From Nioella aestuarii (lineage in GTDB: Bacteria > Pseudomonadota > Alphaproteobacteria > Rhodobacterales > Rhodobacteraceae), in the NCBI RefSeq assembly GCF_050896395.1, contig NZ_JBPBBA010000006.1, positions 62,001 to 126,000 on the forward strand: a stretch of DNA of 64,000 nt, given 5' to 3'. Below, piece after piece: positions 7,933 through 17,092 of this stretch. The stretch's first letter is position 1. Each line of letters opens with the position of its first letter. The notes beneath the pieces are model-generated. The model was not told where the DNA came from. It saw only the letters and a list, made by a program, of their open reading frames with translations, and searched no databases. A program made the translations under genes and the position numbers.

Positions 7933-9104
7933 GTTTTCACCAATGTGACTGTGGCCATGGCGGCGATGCCTTCTTCACGGCCCGTGAAGCCGAGCCGTTC
8001 AGTCGTGGTCGCCTTGGCAGAGATGCGGTCAGGGTCTATGCGCAACAACTCTGCCAGCCGAGCGCGCATGGTCTGCGCATGGGGCCCGATCTTGGGCCGT
8101 TCGCACAGGAAGGTGAGATCGACATTGCTGATCGAAAATCCCTTTTCCGCTGCAAGATCAACCGCATGGGTCAGGAAAATGTGGCTTTCCGCACCTTTCC
8201 ATTGTGGATCAGATGGCGGAAAATGGGTGCCGATATCGCCCTCAGCAAGCGCGCCGTAGATCGCGTCAGTCACCGTGTGCAAACCCACATCGGCATCGGA
8301 ATGGCCAATCAGCCCGTGATCGTGGGGGATCTTTACACCACACAGCCAAACATGATCGCCGGGGCCGAAACGGTGCACGTCAAAGCCATTTCCGGTGCGA
8401 ATGTCGATCATTCTCTCCGCCTCCAGTAGTCGTTCAGCGCGGGTAAAATCCTGCACCCGGGTCAGTTTCAGATTGTCCTCGTCACCTGGCGTGATGGCGA
8501 TGTCGAGCCCATGCGCCAATGCGACTTCGACGTCGTCGGCGGCTCCACCGGGATGGGCGGCATGAGCGGCGCGGATGGCGGCAAGATGAAAGCCTTGCGG
8601 GGTCTGGGCACGGTAAAGCCCATCACGGGCACCGATGCGCTCAACCCTGTGATCCCCTCGCCAAAGGGCATCTACGACCGGCAGGCCAGGGGCCGCGCCC
8701 GGATGGGTCGACAGCGCGGCAATCACGCCGTCGATAACCCACCGGGAAACCAGGGGGCGAGCTGCGTCATGGATCAGCACGCAATCCGCATCGCCTGGCA
8801 CCACATTCAGCCCGGCGCGGACGGACGCATCGCGGGTCGCTCCGCCATGAGTGGTGATGACAGGGTGTCCGAGTGAAGCCAATGCCAGTGCCAGAAGATC
8901 CGAGTCGTCAGGATGGTGGACAACAACGAGATCGTGCACCAGCGGATGAGACGCGAGCGCCCTTAGTGTTCGTGTCAGCACCATCTGATCCCCGAGCCTT
9001 TGATATTGCTTGGGAATATCGCCACCCGCCCGCAAGCCCCGACCTGCCGCCACAATCAGGGCGGCCACGCGCGGGTTGGAGGGATTGGGGGCGTCATGGG
9101 TCAT
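7929..9104 (-). CDS. ispDF: bifunctional IspD/IspF of the MEP isoprenoid pathway
   Basis: A 391-residue fusion. The N-terminal half is 2-C-methyl-D-erythritol 4-phosphate cytidylyltransferase (ALIVAAGRGLRAGG, CVLIHDAARPLVS, AQTPQGFH). The C-terminal half, from about residue 233, is 2-C-methyl-D-erythritol 2,4-cyclodiphosphate synthase (RTGNGFDVHRFGPGDH, GLIGHSDADVGLH, STTERLGF-like end). The fused form is common in alphaproteobacteria. The ATG at 9104 gives the normal length; the frame extends upstream without conserved residues. First gene of the operon ispDF-pgpA-cinA and divergent from dusB. Confidence 0.96.
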   Translation of the reverse strand: MTHDAPNPSNPRVAALIVAAGRGLRAGGDIPKQYQRLGDQMVLTRTLRALASHPLVHDLVVVHHPDDSDLLALALASLGHPVITTHGGATRDASVRAGLNVVPGDADCVLIHDAARPLVSRWVIDGVIAALSTHPGAAPGLPVVDALWRGDHRVERIGARDGLYRAQTPQGFHLAAIRAAHAAHPGGAADDVEVALAHGLDIAITPGDEDNLKLTRVQDFTRAERLLEAERMIDIRTGNGFDVHRFGPGDHVWLCGVKIPHDHGLIGHSDADVGLHTVTDAIYGALAEGDIGTHFPPSDPQWKGAESHIFLTHAVDLAAEKGFSISNVDLTFLCERPKIGPHAQTMRARLAELLRIDPDRISAKATTTERLGFTGREEGIAAMATVTLVKT

Positions 9105-9260
9105 GCCGTTCTGATAGGGCGAAAGTTGTCCCTGCACAATGTCGCTGAAATCCTGCTCTTGATTGCCTAAAAATTGAGCAACCAATGCGCGATGGAAGGT
9201 TTCGTCCGTGAAACCTTTGCAACCCCCTTTGAAACCTCCTACATCGTGGGGTGACTGCTC

Positions 9261-9265
9261 AAGGA
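9261..9265 (+). promoter_or_regulatory. ribosome-binding site selecting a TTG start for dusB
   Basis: AAGGA lies eight bases before a TTG at 9274. The only other upstream initiator in frame is a GTG at 9208, which would add 22 residues with no family similarity. No ATG exists before the conserved region, so this site decides the start. Confidence 0.6.
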
Positions 9266-9273
9266 TTAATCAC

Positions 9274-10257
9274 TTGTCCATTTTGCTGGCAGATAAGCCT
9301 CTTGCCCCACCGGTTTTTCTGGCCCCTTTGGCCGGAATCACCGATCTGCCGTTTCGCAACCTCGTGTCCGGTTTCGGAGCGGGCCTTGTCGTGTCGGAAA
9401 TGGTCGCCAGCCAGGAAATGGTTGAGGCGAAGGCCAGTGTCCGCGCCCGTGCAGAGCTGGGTTTTGGATTGGACAACACCGCAGTGCAATTGGCCGGGCG
9501 CGAGGCATACTGGATGGCAGAGGCGGCGCGGCTGGCCGAAGGGCAGGGCGCGCGGATCATCGACATCAATATGGGCTGCCCGGCGAAAAAGGTCGTTAAC
9601 GGCTATTCCGGCTCGGCTCTGATGAAAGATCTCGACCACGCACTTGGGTTGATCGAGGCCGTTGTGGGGGCGGTCAGCGTTCCGGTGACGCTGAAAACCC
9701 GGCTTGGCTGGGATGACGACCTGTTGAATGCGCCGGATCTGGCGCGACGGGCAGAGGCTGCGGGTATCCGCATGATCACCATTCACGGGCGCACTCGATG
9801 CCAGTTCTACAAAGGCGCTGCTGATTGGGCCGCGATCCGTGCGGTGAAACAGGCCGTGAGCATCCCGGTGATTGCCAATGGTGACATCATCGACAGCGAC
9901 ACGGCGGGCAAGGCGCTGCGCCTTTCCGGGGCTGATGGCGTCATGGTCGGGCGCGGCGCTCAGGGGCGGCCGTGGCAGTTGCAGCAGATCGCCCATGACC
10001 TTTTTGACGCCGCCGCGCCGGATATCCCCGAGGGCGACGCGCTGGCCGACATGATCGCGGAGCACTATCAGGCAATGCTGTCCTTTTACGGAGAGGTGCT
10101 CGGCGTTCGGGTGTCGCGCAAACATCTGGGCTGGTACATGGACGAGGCAGGAACTGCCAAACCCCTTCGTCGCGAGGTGCTGACCGCCAGCGACCCGGCC
10201 CGCGTGCTGCGGCTGATCCCCCGGATGCTGACAGAAGTTGAGGAGATGGCGGCATGA
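9274..10257 (+). CDS. dusB: tRNA-dihydrouridine synthase B (NifR3)
   Basis: A 327-residue FMN enzyme that reduces uridines in the D-loop of tRNA. The motifs are FLAPLAGITDLPFR, the catalytic-cysteine motif DINMGCPAKKVVNGYSGSAL, the ITIHGRTRCQFYKG loop and VIANGDI followed by the phosphate-binding GVMVGRGAQGRPW. As in many alphaproteobacteria it heads the ntr operon, where it was named nifR3. Its last codon overlaps the ntrB start (ATGA). The start is read as TTG with a good ribosome site. Confidence 0.95.
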   Translation: MSILLADKPLAPPVFLAPLAGITDLPFRNLVSGFGAGLVVSEMVASQEMVEAKASVRARAELGFGLDNTAVQLAGREAYWMAEAARLAEGQGARIIDINMGCPAKKVVNGYSGSALMKDLDHALGLIEAVVGAVSVPVTLKTRLGWDDDLLNAPDLARRAEAAGIRMITIHGRTRCQFYKGAADWAAIRAVKQAVSIPVIANGDIIDSDTAGKALRLSGADGVMVGRGAQGRPWQLQQIAHDLFDAAAPDIPEGDALADMIAEHYQAMLSFYGEVLGVRVSRKHLGWYMDEAGTAKPLRREVLTASDPARVLRLIPRMLTEVEEMAA

Positions 10258-11336
10258 TCGACCTTACGGCCACGCTCTGGACCTCTTTGCCGATTCCGGC
10301 GGTGATCATCGACGCAGAGGATCATATCGCCGATGTGAATCCGGCTGCTGAACAATTTCTAAACGCCTCGGCCCGGTCTCTTAAGGGCAGTCCGGTCTGG
10401 GACAAGATCTTTGTCGATGCACCGCTCGAAGAGGCATTTGCGCGGGTCCGGTCCGGCCGTGCACCGCTTTTTGTCAATGCGGTCGACGTAGGTACCGGCA
10501 GCCGCAAACCCGAAAGCTGCGATGTACAGATCGCGCCTTTGGCAGAACAGGGCGACCACGTTCTGGTTTTGCTTGAAAGCCGCGCTCTGGCGGGCAAGCT
10601 GCACCGGGCGCTGACCTCCAAATCCGCAGCGAAATCGGCCATTGGCATGGCCGAGATGCTGGCACATGAAATCAAGAACCCGCTGGCAGGCATCACCGGG
10701 GCGGCTCAGCTGATTTCCATGTCGGTGTCCGGTGAAGACCTTGAACTGACCGATCTGATCGTCGCCGAAACCCGGCGCATTGTGAAGCTGCTCGACCAGG
10801 TTGAAGAGTTCGGAAATGTCCGCCCCCCTGCTGTCAAGCCGGCGAATATTCATGATATTCTGGACCGCGCCAGGAAGTCTGCCGCCTTGGGCTTTGCCGC
10901 CCATATGCAGATCGAGGACGACTACGATCCGTCTTTGCCGATGACGATGGCCGACCCGGATCAGTTGCAGCAGGTATTTCTGAACCTGTTGAAAAATGCC
11001 GCCGAGGCGGGTCAGCAGGGCGGCACGATCCGCCTGCGCAGCTTCTATGAGCCGGGCCTAAGGGTGCGCCGCACCGACGGAACGCGGGGCGCCGTTCCGC
11101 TGCATGTGGAAATCAGCGACGACGGCCCCGGCATCAAGCCAGAGATCGCCGCCCATATCTTTGACCCGTTCGTATCCGGGCGGGAAAACGGCACCGGGCT
11201 GGGGCTGGCGCTGGTGTCCAAGATCATCGCCGAACACGACGGCTGGATTGCGGTGGACTCCGTACCCGGCAGAACCGTGTTTCGCATTTCTCTTCCGGTC
11301 GCGCCTTCGCGCCCGGCCAAACCGCAAGACCGCTGA
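10254..11336 (+). CDS. ntrB: nitrogen-regulation sensor kinase NtrB
   Basis: A 360-residue cytoplasmic histidine kinase. An N-terminal PAS domain (residues 10-110) precedes the H-box MLAHEIKNPLAGITGA with His138, then the N box (FLNLLKNAAEA) and G boxes (DDGPGI, GTGLGLALVSKIIAEHDG). NtrB phosphorylates or dephosphorylates NtrC under control of PII proteins. It is coupled to dusB upstream and lies 12 bases before ntrC. Confidence 0.96.
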   Translation: MIDLTATLWTSLPIPAVIIDAEDHIADVNPAAEQFLNASARSLKGSPVWDKIFVDAPLEEAFARVRSGRAPLFVNAVDVGTGSRKPESCDVQIAPLAEQGDHVLVLLESRALAGKLHRALTSKSAAKSAIGMAEMLAHEIKNPLAGITGAAQLISMSVSGEDLELTDLIVAETRRIVKLLDQVEEFGNVRPPAVKPANIHDILDRARKSAALGFAAHMQIEDDYDPSLPMTMADPDQLQQVFLNLLKNAAEAGQQGGTIRLRSFYEPGLRVRRTDGTRGAVPLHVEISDDGPGIKPEIAAHIFDPFVSGRENGTGLGLALVSKIIAEHDGWIAVDSVPGRTVFRISLPVAPSRPAKPQDR

Positions 11337-11348
11337 GGACGACCAACC

Positions 11349-12725
11349 ATGGATGGAACCGTACTAGTCGCCGATGATGACCGCACGATCCGAACTGTAT
11401 TGACGCAGGCCCTGACCCGAGCGGGTTGCAAGGTCCATGCGACCTCATCGCTTGTGACGCTCATGAGATGGGTAGATGAGGGCAAGGGTGACCTTGTGAT
11501 CTCGGATGTGATGATGCCTGACGGGAACGGCTTGGATATGCTGCCCAAGATCAGCGAGAAACGTCCCGGCCTTCCGGTCATTGTGATCTCGGCCCAAAAC
11601 ACCATCATGACAGCCATTCAGGCAACCGAAGCGGATGCCTATGACTATCTGCCCAAGCCCTTCGACCTGCCGGACCTGATGAAGCGATCAGCCCGCGCGC
11701 TGGAGCTGAAGCGCCGCGCCCCCGTGACGCGCACGTCTGGTGCGGCCAATGGCAATGCCCCGCAAGAAGATTTGCCGCTGGTCGGACGCACGGCCACAAT
11801 GCAGGCGCTCTACCGGTTGGTGGCGCGGGTTATGAATGCCGAATTACCGGTCCTGATTACCGGTGAAAGCGGGACGGGCAAAAGCCTGATCGGCCGCGCG
11901 ATCCACGATTTTTCCGACCGGCGCACATTGCCGTTCGTCACAGTAACCGCCGCTGACCTCGACGCCCCGGATGGGCCGCAACAGGTGTTGTCCCGCGTCC
12001 GGGACGGATCCTTGATGTTTGACGAGATCGGGGATTTCGACGATGCCTCCCAAGGCAAGATCGTCCGCATGTTGGACGGGTTCGGAGAAGGCGCGCCGCG
12101 CGTCATGGCGACCAGCCAGAAGGATCTGACAGAACGGATGGAGGCGGGAGCGTTTCGTCAGGATCTGTTCTATCGCCTGTCGGGCGTGACCATTGCGGTT
12201 CCGGCCCTGCGCGAGAGGGTGGATGACATCCCGCTGCTGGCAGAGCACTTCCTGGCCCGGTCCGAGCGCGACGGCCTTCCGACGCGCCGTATTTCGCCCG
12301 GCGCGATGGAAATGATCCGCGCCTACAGCTGGCCGGGTAATGTTCGTCAGCTGGAAAACACTGTGCGCCGCCTGACGGTGACGAGCCCGGTCGAGGTCAT
12401 CGGCAAGCCAGAGGTCGAGGCAGTTCTGGGCAATCAGCCCGAGATTGAACCGTTGATCGGATCGAATGACGGAGAAAAGCTGTCGGCCTCCGTCGCCAAG
12501 CATCTGAAGCGGTATTTCGATCTGCATGGCGGTGTGTTGCCGCCCCCGGGCTTGTACACACGTATTCTGCGAGAGGTGGAACTGCCATTGATCGAGATCG
12601 CCCTCGATGCGACGGGGGGCAATCAGGCGAAATGCGCCGACCTTCTTGGTATCAACCGCAATACGCTGCGTAAGAAGATCACCGATCTGGATATTCGCGT
12701 GACTCGCCGCCGGAAGTTGATGTAA
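11349..12725 (+). CDS. ntrC: nitrogen-regulation response regulator NtrC lacking the GAFTGA loop
   Basis: A 458-residue regulator: receiver domain with phospho-acceptor Asp53 (ISDVMMPDG), AAA+ domain with Walker A GESGTGK at 172-178 and Walker B around FDEIGD at 224-229, and a Fis-type HTH near the C-terminus (GGNQAKCADLLGINRNTLRKK). The stretch between residues 200 and 221, where GAFTGA should sit, is shortened and the motif is absent. In Rhodobacter capsulatus an NtrC with this deletion activates sigma-70 rather than sigma-54 polymerase, so the same is expected here. Confidence 0.96.
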   Translation: MDGTVLVADDDRTIRTVLTQALTRAGCKVHATSSLVTLMRWVDEGKGDLVISDVMMPDGNGLDMLPKISEKRPGLPVIVISAQNTIMTAIQATEADAYDYLPKPFDLPDLMKRSARALELKRRAPVTRTSGAANGNAPQEDLPLVGRTATMQALYRLVARVMNAELPVLITGESGTGKSLIGRAIHDFSDRRTLPFVTVTAADLDAPDGPQQVLSRVRDGSLMFDEIGDFDDASQGKIVRMLDGFGEGAPRVMATSQKDLTERMEAGAFRQDLFYRLSGVTIAVPALRERVDDIPLLAEHFLARSERDGLPTRRISPGAMEMIRAYSWPGNVRQLENTVRRLTVTSPVEVIGKPEVEAVLGNQPEIEPLIGSNDGEKLSASVAKHLKRYFDLHGGVLPPPGLYTRILREVELPLIEIALDATGGNQAKCADLLGINRNTLRKKITDLDIRVTRRRKLM

Positions 12726-12809
12726 AACCGCAACAGTAGCGTTGCCCGCATGTGACGGCGGAAGATTGGCTACTCTATTTTGCGGTCGGGCGGGATTTCC
12801 GCCCAACAT

Positions 12810-15080
12810 ATGAGGCTTCTCCGGGTGGATACCCCTGCGCAGAGTGATGCAGATTCCCCACTGATGCGGTTGCTGGCCCTGCGCCAGCAGCGCCGTCTGC
12901 GCACCATCGGCACTTTTGCGCTTGTTTTGCTTGGGCCGGTTCTGGCGGTTGCGACCTTCCTGGTGATGGGGCCACTGGGGCAGGCGGTGGCTTCGCCCTC
13001 GCTGCGCCTGGTTTTGCTGGCGGATCTTGTCTACACGCTGGTTGTGGCGGCTCTGGTCTTTTACCGGATCGCAAAGATGATCGCCGCGCGGCGCGCGCAT
13101 TCGGCAGGGTCGCGGCTGCACTTGCGGCTGACGGGCGTCTTCGTGCTGCTGGCGCTCCTGCCTACGGTCGCCGTTGCGGTCTTTGCCACCATCACCGTGA
13201 ATATGGGGCTGGAGGGCTGGTTTTCCGACCGGGTGCGCAATGCGCTCGGCCATTCGGTGGAGGCCGCCCATGCCTATCAACAGGAACACCGAGATGACCT
13301 GAGCGAGGATGCTGTCGCTTTGGCGGCCTTCCTGAATCTCAACCGTCGAGCCACGCCGTTCCTTGCAGATGGTGATCTTCGTCAGCTTCTCAGTCAGGGA
13401 CAGGGGGCCATTCAGCGCGGGTTGAAGGAAGCATATGTGATCGACGGCGGCGGCGAGATCCGGGCGCGGGGCGAACGCAGCTACCTGTTTGATTACGAGA
13501 GGCCGTCCGATGAAGATCTTGAGGCGGCCATCAATGGCGATGTGATCGTTATCGAGGATCGCACCACGAATGAATTCCGCGCCCTTGTGCGCTTAACCGC
13601 CTTTGCCGACCGCTATCTCTATATCAGTCGAGAGGTGGATGGACAGATCATCGCGCTGCTGGATGAAACGCAGGCTACTGTCGGGTTGTATCGCCAGCTG
13701 GAAAACGAACGGGGACAGTTCCTGTTTCAGTTCGGCCTGATTTACCTGGGGTTCGCGGTGATCCTGATTTTGGCCGCGATCTGGCTGGGGCTTTGGTTCG
13801 CCGAACGCCTGTCGCGCCCGGTTGGGCGCCTGGCCGGGGCCGCGCAACGCGTTGGTATCGGGGATCTCGATGTGCGCGTGCAGGAAGAAGAGGGCGACGA
13901 TGAAATTGCCATGCTGGGGCGCCTGTTTAACCAGATGACCCGGCAATTGAAGGGCCAGCGCGATGCGCTGATCGAACAAAACGGCCGCACCGAAGAACGC
14001 CGCCGACAATTCGATTCCGTGCTGAGCTCGGTCACGTCCGGTGTAATAGGGCTGGATGCTGACGGGCGTATCGACTTCATGAACCGGTCGGCGATCCGTC
14101 TGCTCGATCTGGTCGAAGCGCGCGATCACGGGATCAGCCTGGCCGTTGCGGTGCCGGAATATGCCACCTTGTTCGACCGTTTGCGCGACCGGGCCGCACC
14201 AGTCGTGCAAGAGGAAATCAAGGTTACGCGCCGGGGGAAATTGGAAAGCCTGCTGGTGCGCATGTCGATGCGGCTGGATGAAAACGGTGAACTGGAGGGC
14301 TACGTGGTGGCCTTCGACGACGTGACCGATCTTGTCAGTGCGCAGCGCATGGCAGCCTGGGGGGATGTGGCCCGTCGCATCGCGCACGAAATCAAGAACC
14401 CGCTGACACCCATCCAGCTAAGTGCGGAACGGGTGCGGCGTAAATTCGGTAAGTTGCTGGAAGAGGCCGATGCCGAGCAGCTTGAGCAATTGACCGACGT
14501 GATCGTCCGCCAGACCAATGACCTGCGCCGGATCGTCGATGAGTTTTCCAAGTTTGCCCGGATGCCGGAACCCGAACGTCAGCCAGAAGATCTGACGCGA
14601 CTTTTGTCCGATGCAGTGCTGCTGCAAAAAGCGGGCCAACCTGGAACCGTATTTGTCAGCGACATTCCCGATGGTCCGGTGAACGCCGATGTTGACGCGA
14701 CCATGATCGGTCAGGCGCTGACCAACCTGATCAAGAATGGCGGAGAAGCCATTGAATCCTTGCAGGAAAAAGGTGCACCCGAAGGGCATATTCCCGAAAT
14801 TCGCGTGTCGATGACATTGCAGCCTGACTCGGCCGTCATCACCATCAGCGACAACGGCATCGGCCTGCCGCCGGATCGGGCGCGGCTTTTCGAACCCTAT
14901 GTGACGACGCGGGAAAAGGGGACCGGATTGGGCCTGCCGATCGTAAAGAAGATCATTGAAGAACATGGCGGGTCGCTGGACCTGCTGGATGCAGAGCCCT
15001 TTGCAGATGGCGCGCATCCGGGTGCCATGGCACGGATTGTGCTGCCACGCCTGTCTGAGGACGGAGGAGAAGCGATATGA
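12810..15080 (+). CDS. ntrY: sensor histidine kinase NtrY
   Basis: A 756-residue membrane sensor. Two hydrophobic helices near the N-terminus, a third before a periplasmic region and a fourth around FGLIYLGFAVILILAAIWLG precede a HAMP domain, a PAS domain (about residues 400-500) and the kinase core with H-box IAHEIKNPLTPIQLS (His526), N box NLIKNGGEAIE and G boxes. NtrY responds to nitrogen or redox state and signals to NtrX. ATG at 12810 is the first methionine; a TTG at 12780 and an ATG at 12864 are alternatives. No strong ribosome site decides between them. Confidence 0.93.
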   Translation: MRLLRVDTPAQSDADSPLMRLLALRQQRRLRTIGTFALVLLGPVLAVATFLVMGPLGQAVASPSLRLVLLADLVYTLVVAALVFYRIAKMIAARRAHSAGSRLHLRLTGVFVLLALLPTVAVAVFATITVNMGLEGWFSDRVRNALGHSVEAAHAYQQEHRDDLSEDAVALAAFLNLNRRATPFLADGDLRQLLSQGQGAIQRGLKEAYVIDGGGEIRARGERSYLFDYERPSDEDLEAAINGDVIVIEDRTTNEFRALVRLTAFADRYLYISREVDGQIIALLDETQATVGLYRQLENERGQFLFQFGLIYLGFAVILILAAIWLGLWFAERLSRPVGRLAGAAQRVGIGDLDVRVQEEEGDDEIAMLGRLFNQMTRQLKGQRDALIEQNGRTEERRRQFDSVLSSVTSGVIGLDADGRIDFMNRSAIRLLDLVEARDHGISLAVAVPEYATLFDRLRDRAAPVVQEEIKVTRRGKLESLLVRMSMRLDENGELEGYVVAFDDVTDLVSAQRMAAWGDVARRIAHEIKNPLTPIQLSAERVRRKFGKLLEEADAEQLEQLTDVIVRQTNDLRRIVDEFSKFARMPEPERQPEDLTRLLSDAVLLQKAGQPGTVFVSDIPDGPVNADVDATMIGQALTNLIKNGGEAIESLQEKGAPEGHIPEIRVSMTLQPDSAVITISDNGIGLPPDRARLFEPYVTTREKGTGLGLPIVKKIIEEHGGSLDLLDAEPFADGAHPGAMARIVLPRLSEDGGEAI

Positions 15081-16480
15081 GCGATATTCTGGTTGTCGAT
15101 GACGAACGCGATATTCGAGAGCTGATTTGTGACATCCTTCAGGATGAAGGCTTTACGACCCGTATGGCGTCGAATTCCGATGAATGCATGGCCGAGCTGA
15201 ACAAGGAGCCGCCGGGGATGATGATCCTCGATATCTGGCTCAAGGACAGCAACATGGACGGCATCGACATCCTGTCCCATGTGAAACGCGACAACCCCGA
15301 TGTGCCGGTGGTCATCATTTCGGGCCATGGCAACATTGAGATTGCGGTGGCCGCAATCAAGCAAGGGGCCTTCGATTTCATTGAGAAGCCCTTCAATATC
15401 GACCAGCTTCTGGTGGTGATCCGCCGCGCGATGGAGGTCAGCCGCCTGCGTCGCGAAAATTCTGTGCTTCGCCGTCAGGATGGCCGGTCAGATGAGATGA
15501 TCGGCGCGGGTGCGGCCTTCAAGACATTGAAATCACAGCTCGACAAAGTCACCAAGTCCAATGGGCGGGTGATGCTGACCGGCGGGCCGGGATCGGGCAA
15601 GGAAATCTCCGCCCGCTATATCCACGCCCATTCGGACCGCTCTGGCGCGCCCTTTGTGACGGTCAGTTCGGCCTCGGTATCGCCCGATCACATGGAAGAG
15701 GTGTTGTTTGGCCGCGAAAGTTCTGAACGTGGCGTCGAACAGGGCCTTCTGGAACAGGCGCATGGCGGCGTTGTGTTCTTTGACGAAATCGCTGACATGC
15801 CGCTTGGAACCCAGTCCAAGATCCTGCGAGTGCTGGTGGATCAAAGCTTTACCCGAGTTGGCGGCACGTCGAAGGTGCGGGTTGACCTGAGGGTGATTTC
15901 CTCGACCACGCGCGATCTGAAAGTGGAAATCGCGTCGGGGAACTTCCGCGAAGAGCTGTACCATCGTCTGAATGTTGTTCCGATTGATGTGCCGAGCCTA
16001 GAGGACCGCCGCGAGGATATCCCTGAACTGGCCCGCCATTTCATCGAACGGTTCAACCGAGAGCAGGGGTTGCCCCTGCGCGAGTTGGGGCAGGATGCCG
16101 AGGCGATGCTGCAAACCATGCGCTGGCCGGGCAATATCCGCGAGCTGCGCAACGTGATTGAACGGGTGCTGATCCTGGGTGAGGGGACTGGCCCGATCGA
16201 GGCGAAGGACTTGCCGGGGCAGGGGGCGGTGGCCAGCGAAGACGAACGGATTGCCCTGTCGCCTGGCCTGACGACGCTGCCGTTGCGCGAGGCGCGCGAA
16301 CTGTTCGAGCGTCATTACCTGATGGCCCAGATCAACCGCTTCGGGGGCAATATCAGCCGCACCGCCAATTTCGTGGGGATGGAGCGCAGCGCACTGCACC
16401 GCAAGCTGAAATCTTTGGGCGTTGTGACAACCAACCGCGCGGGTGCGCGGGTGGCTCAGGTGGAAGACAGCGGCGATTGA
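15077..16480 (+). CDS. ntrX: response regulator NtrX
   Basis: A 467-residue partner of NtrY, starting inside its stop codon (ATGA). The receiver domain carries Asp52 (MMILDIWLKDS), the AAA+ domain has a Walker A-like GGPGSGKE and a Walker B around VFFDEIADMP, and the C-terminus has a Fis-type HTH (GGNISRTANFVGMERSALHRKLK). The region between them reads EEVLFGRESSERGVEQGLLEQAHGG by sense, so GAFTGA is absent; this is typical of NtrX, which works as a sigma-54-independent regulator linked to nitrogen, redox and cell-envelope control. Confidence 0.95.
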   Translation: MSDILVVDDERDIRELICDILQDEGFTTRMASNSDECMAELNKEPPGMMILDIWLKDSNMDGIDILSHVKRDNPDVPVVIISGHGNIEIAVAAIKQGAFDFIEKPFNIDQLLVVIRRAMEVSRLRRENSVLRRQDGRSDEMIGAGAAFKTLKSQLDKVTKSNGRVMLTGGPGSGKEISARYIHAHSDRSGAPFVTVSSASVSPDHMEEVLFGRESSERGVEQGLLEQAHGGVVFFDEIADMPLGTQSKILRVLVDQSFTRVGGTSKVRVDLRVISSTTRDLKVEIASGNFREELYHRLNVVPIDVPSLEDRREDIPELARHFIERFNREQGLPLRELGQDAEAMLQTMRWPGNIRELRNVIERVLILGEGTGPIEAKDLPGQGAVASEDERIALSPGLTTLPLREARELFERHYLMAQINRFGGNISRTANFVGMERSALHRKLKSLGVVTTNRAGARVAQVEDSGD

Positions 16481-16484
16481 CTGG

Positions 16485-16934
16485 TCATGGATTGACGATC
16501 ATCGACGCGCCGCCGTTGCGGATCACGCAGGTATCGTCTGTGAGGGGAGCCATGATGGTCGAGGGGCGCACCGGCTGATCCGAGGGGCACATCGGCAGGC
16601 TGACCCTCGCATAACCGCGCCCGCCCATGCACCCCGTGAAGGCCGTGGCGCGCAGGTCTTCGTTCAGATCGACTGAATATGGCTCGCCACCGGTCCAATG
16701 TCCTGCGCTGGTTACGCAGTTTCCGGCAGCGTCACAGGTTGTGGTGCCGGGGTGAAAAACGCGCGGAGTTAAGCGGGTGACAATCCGGGGCGGGTACGTG
16801 TTTTGCGCTTCGGCCTCGCATAATGCGGTATCTCTATCCCGAGCGGCAAGAGAGCGCCCCTCGGCATAATATTCAGTTACATTGCATGACGACAGCATAA
16901 GAAAGGTTGCGGCAATAGCGGCAGGACGGATCAT
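16485..16934 (-). CDS. putative lipoprotein of unknown function
   Basis: A 149-residue protein with a short signal peptide and lipobox LSSC (Cys17), so probably membrane-anchored. Beyond the leader it has six further cysteines (CEAEAQ, TTCDAAGNC, FTGCMGGRGY, LPMC, DDTC), enough for disulfides in the periplasm. I do not recognise a characterised family, although FTGCMGGRGY resembles a motif seen in small alphaproteobacterial lipoproteins. It converges on ntrX with a 4-base gap and is divergent from trkA. Confidence 0.8.
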   Translation of the reverse strand: MIRPAAIAATFLMLSSCNVTEYYAEGRSLAARDRDTALCEAEAQNTYPPRIVTRLTPRVFHPGTTTCDAAGNCVTSAGHWTGGEPYSVDLNEDLRATAFTGCMGGRGYARVSLPMCPSDQPVRPSTIMAPLTDDTCVIRNGGASMIVNP

Positions 16935-17092
16935 GGTGGCCTCGGATCAAATAAAGCAATGGCCTGATCATACCCCGAATTCCTTACCGCGCCAGAGGCT
17001 CTGACCGGGGCTGGCAATTGACGGCTGTCCCCGTCTCTGCCATGCAGAGGACCCGGCCTGGTGGCCGGTCAGACGAGGACGGGCAAGGACCG

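Noticed and set aside
11844..13289. 481-codon minus-strand frame over ntrC and ntrY
   Set aside because: Antisense of conserved regulator genes, with no recognisable fold.
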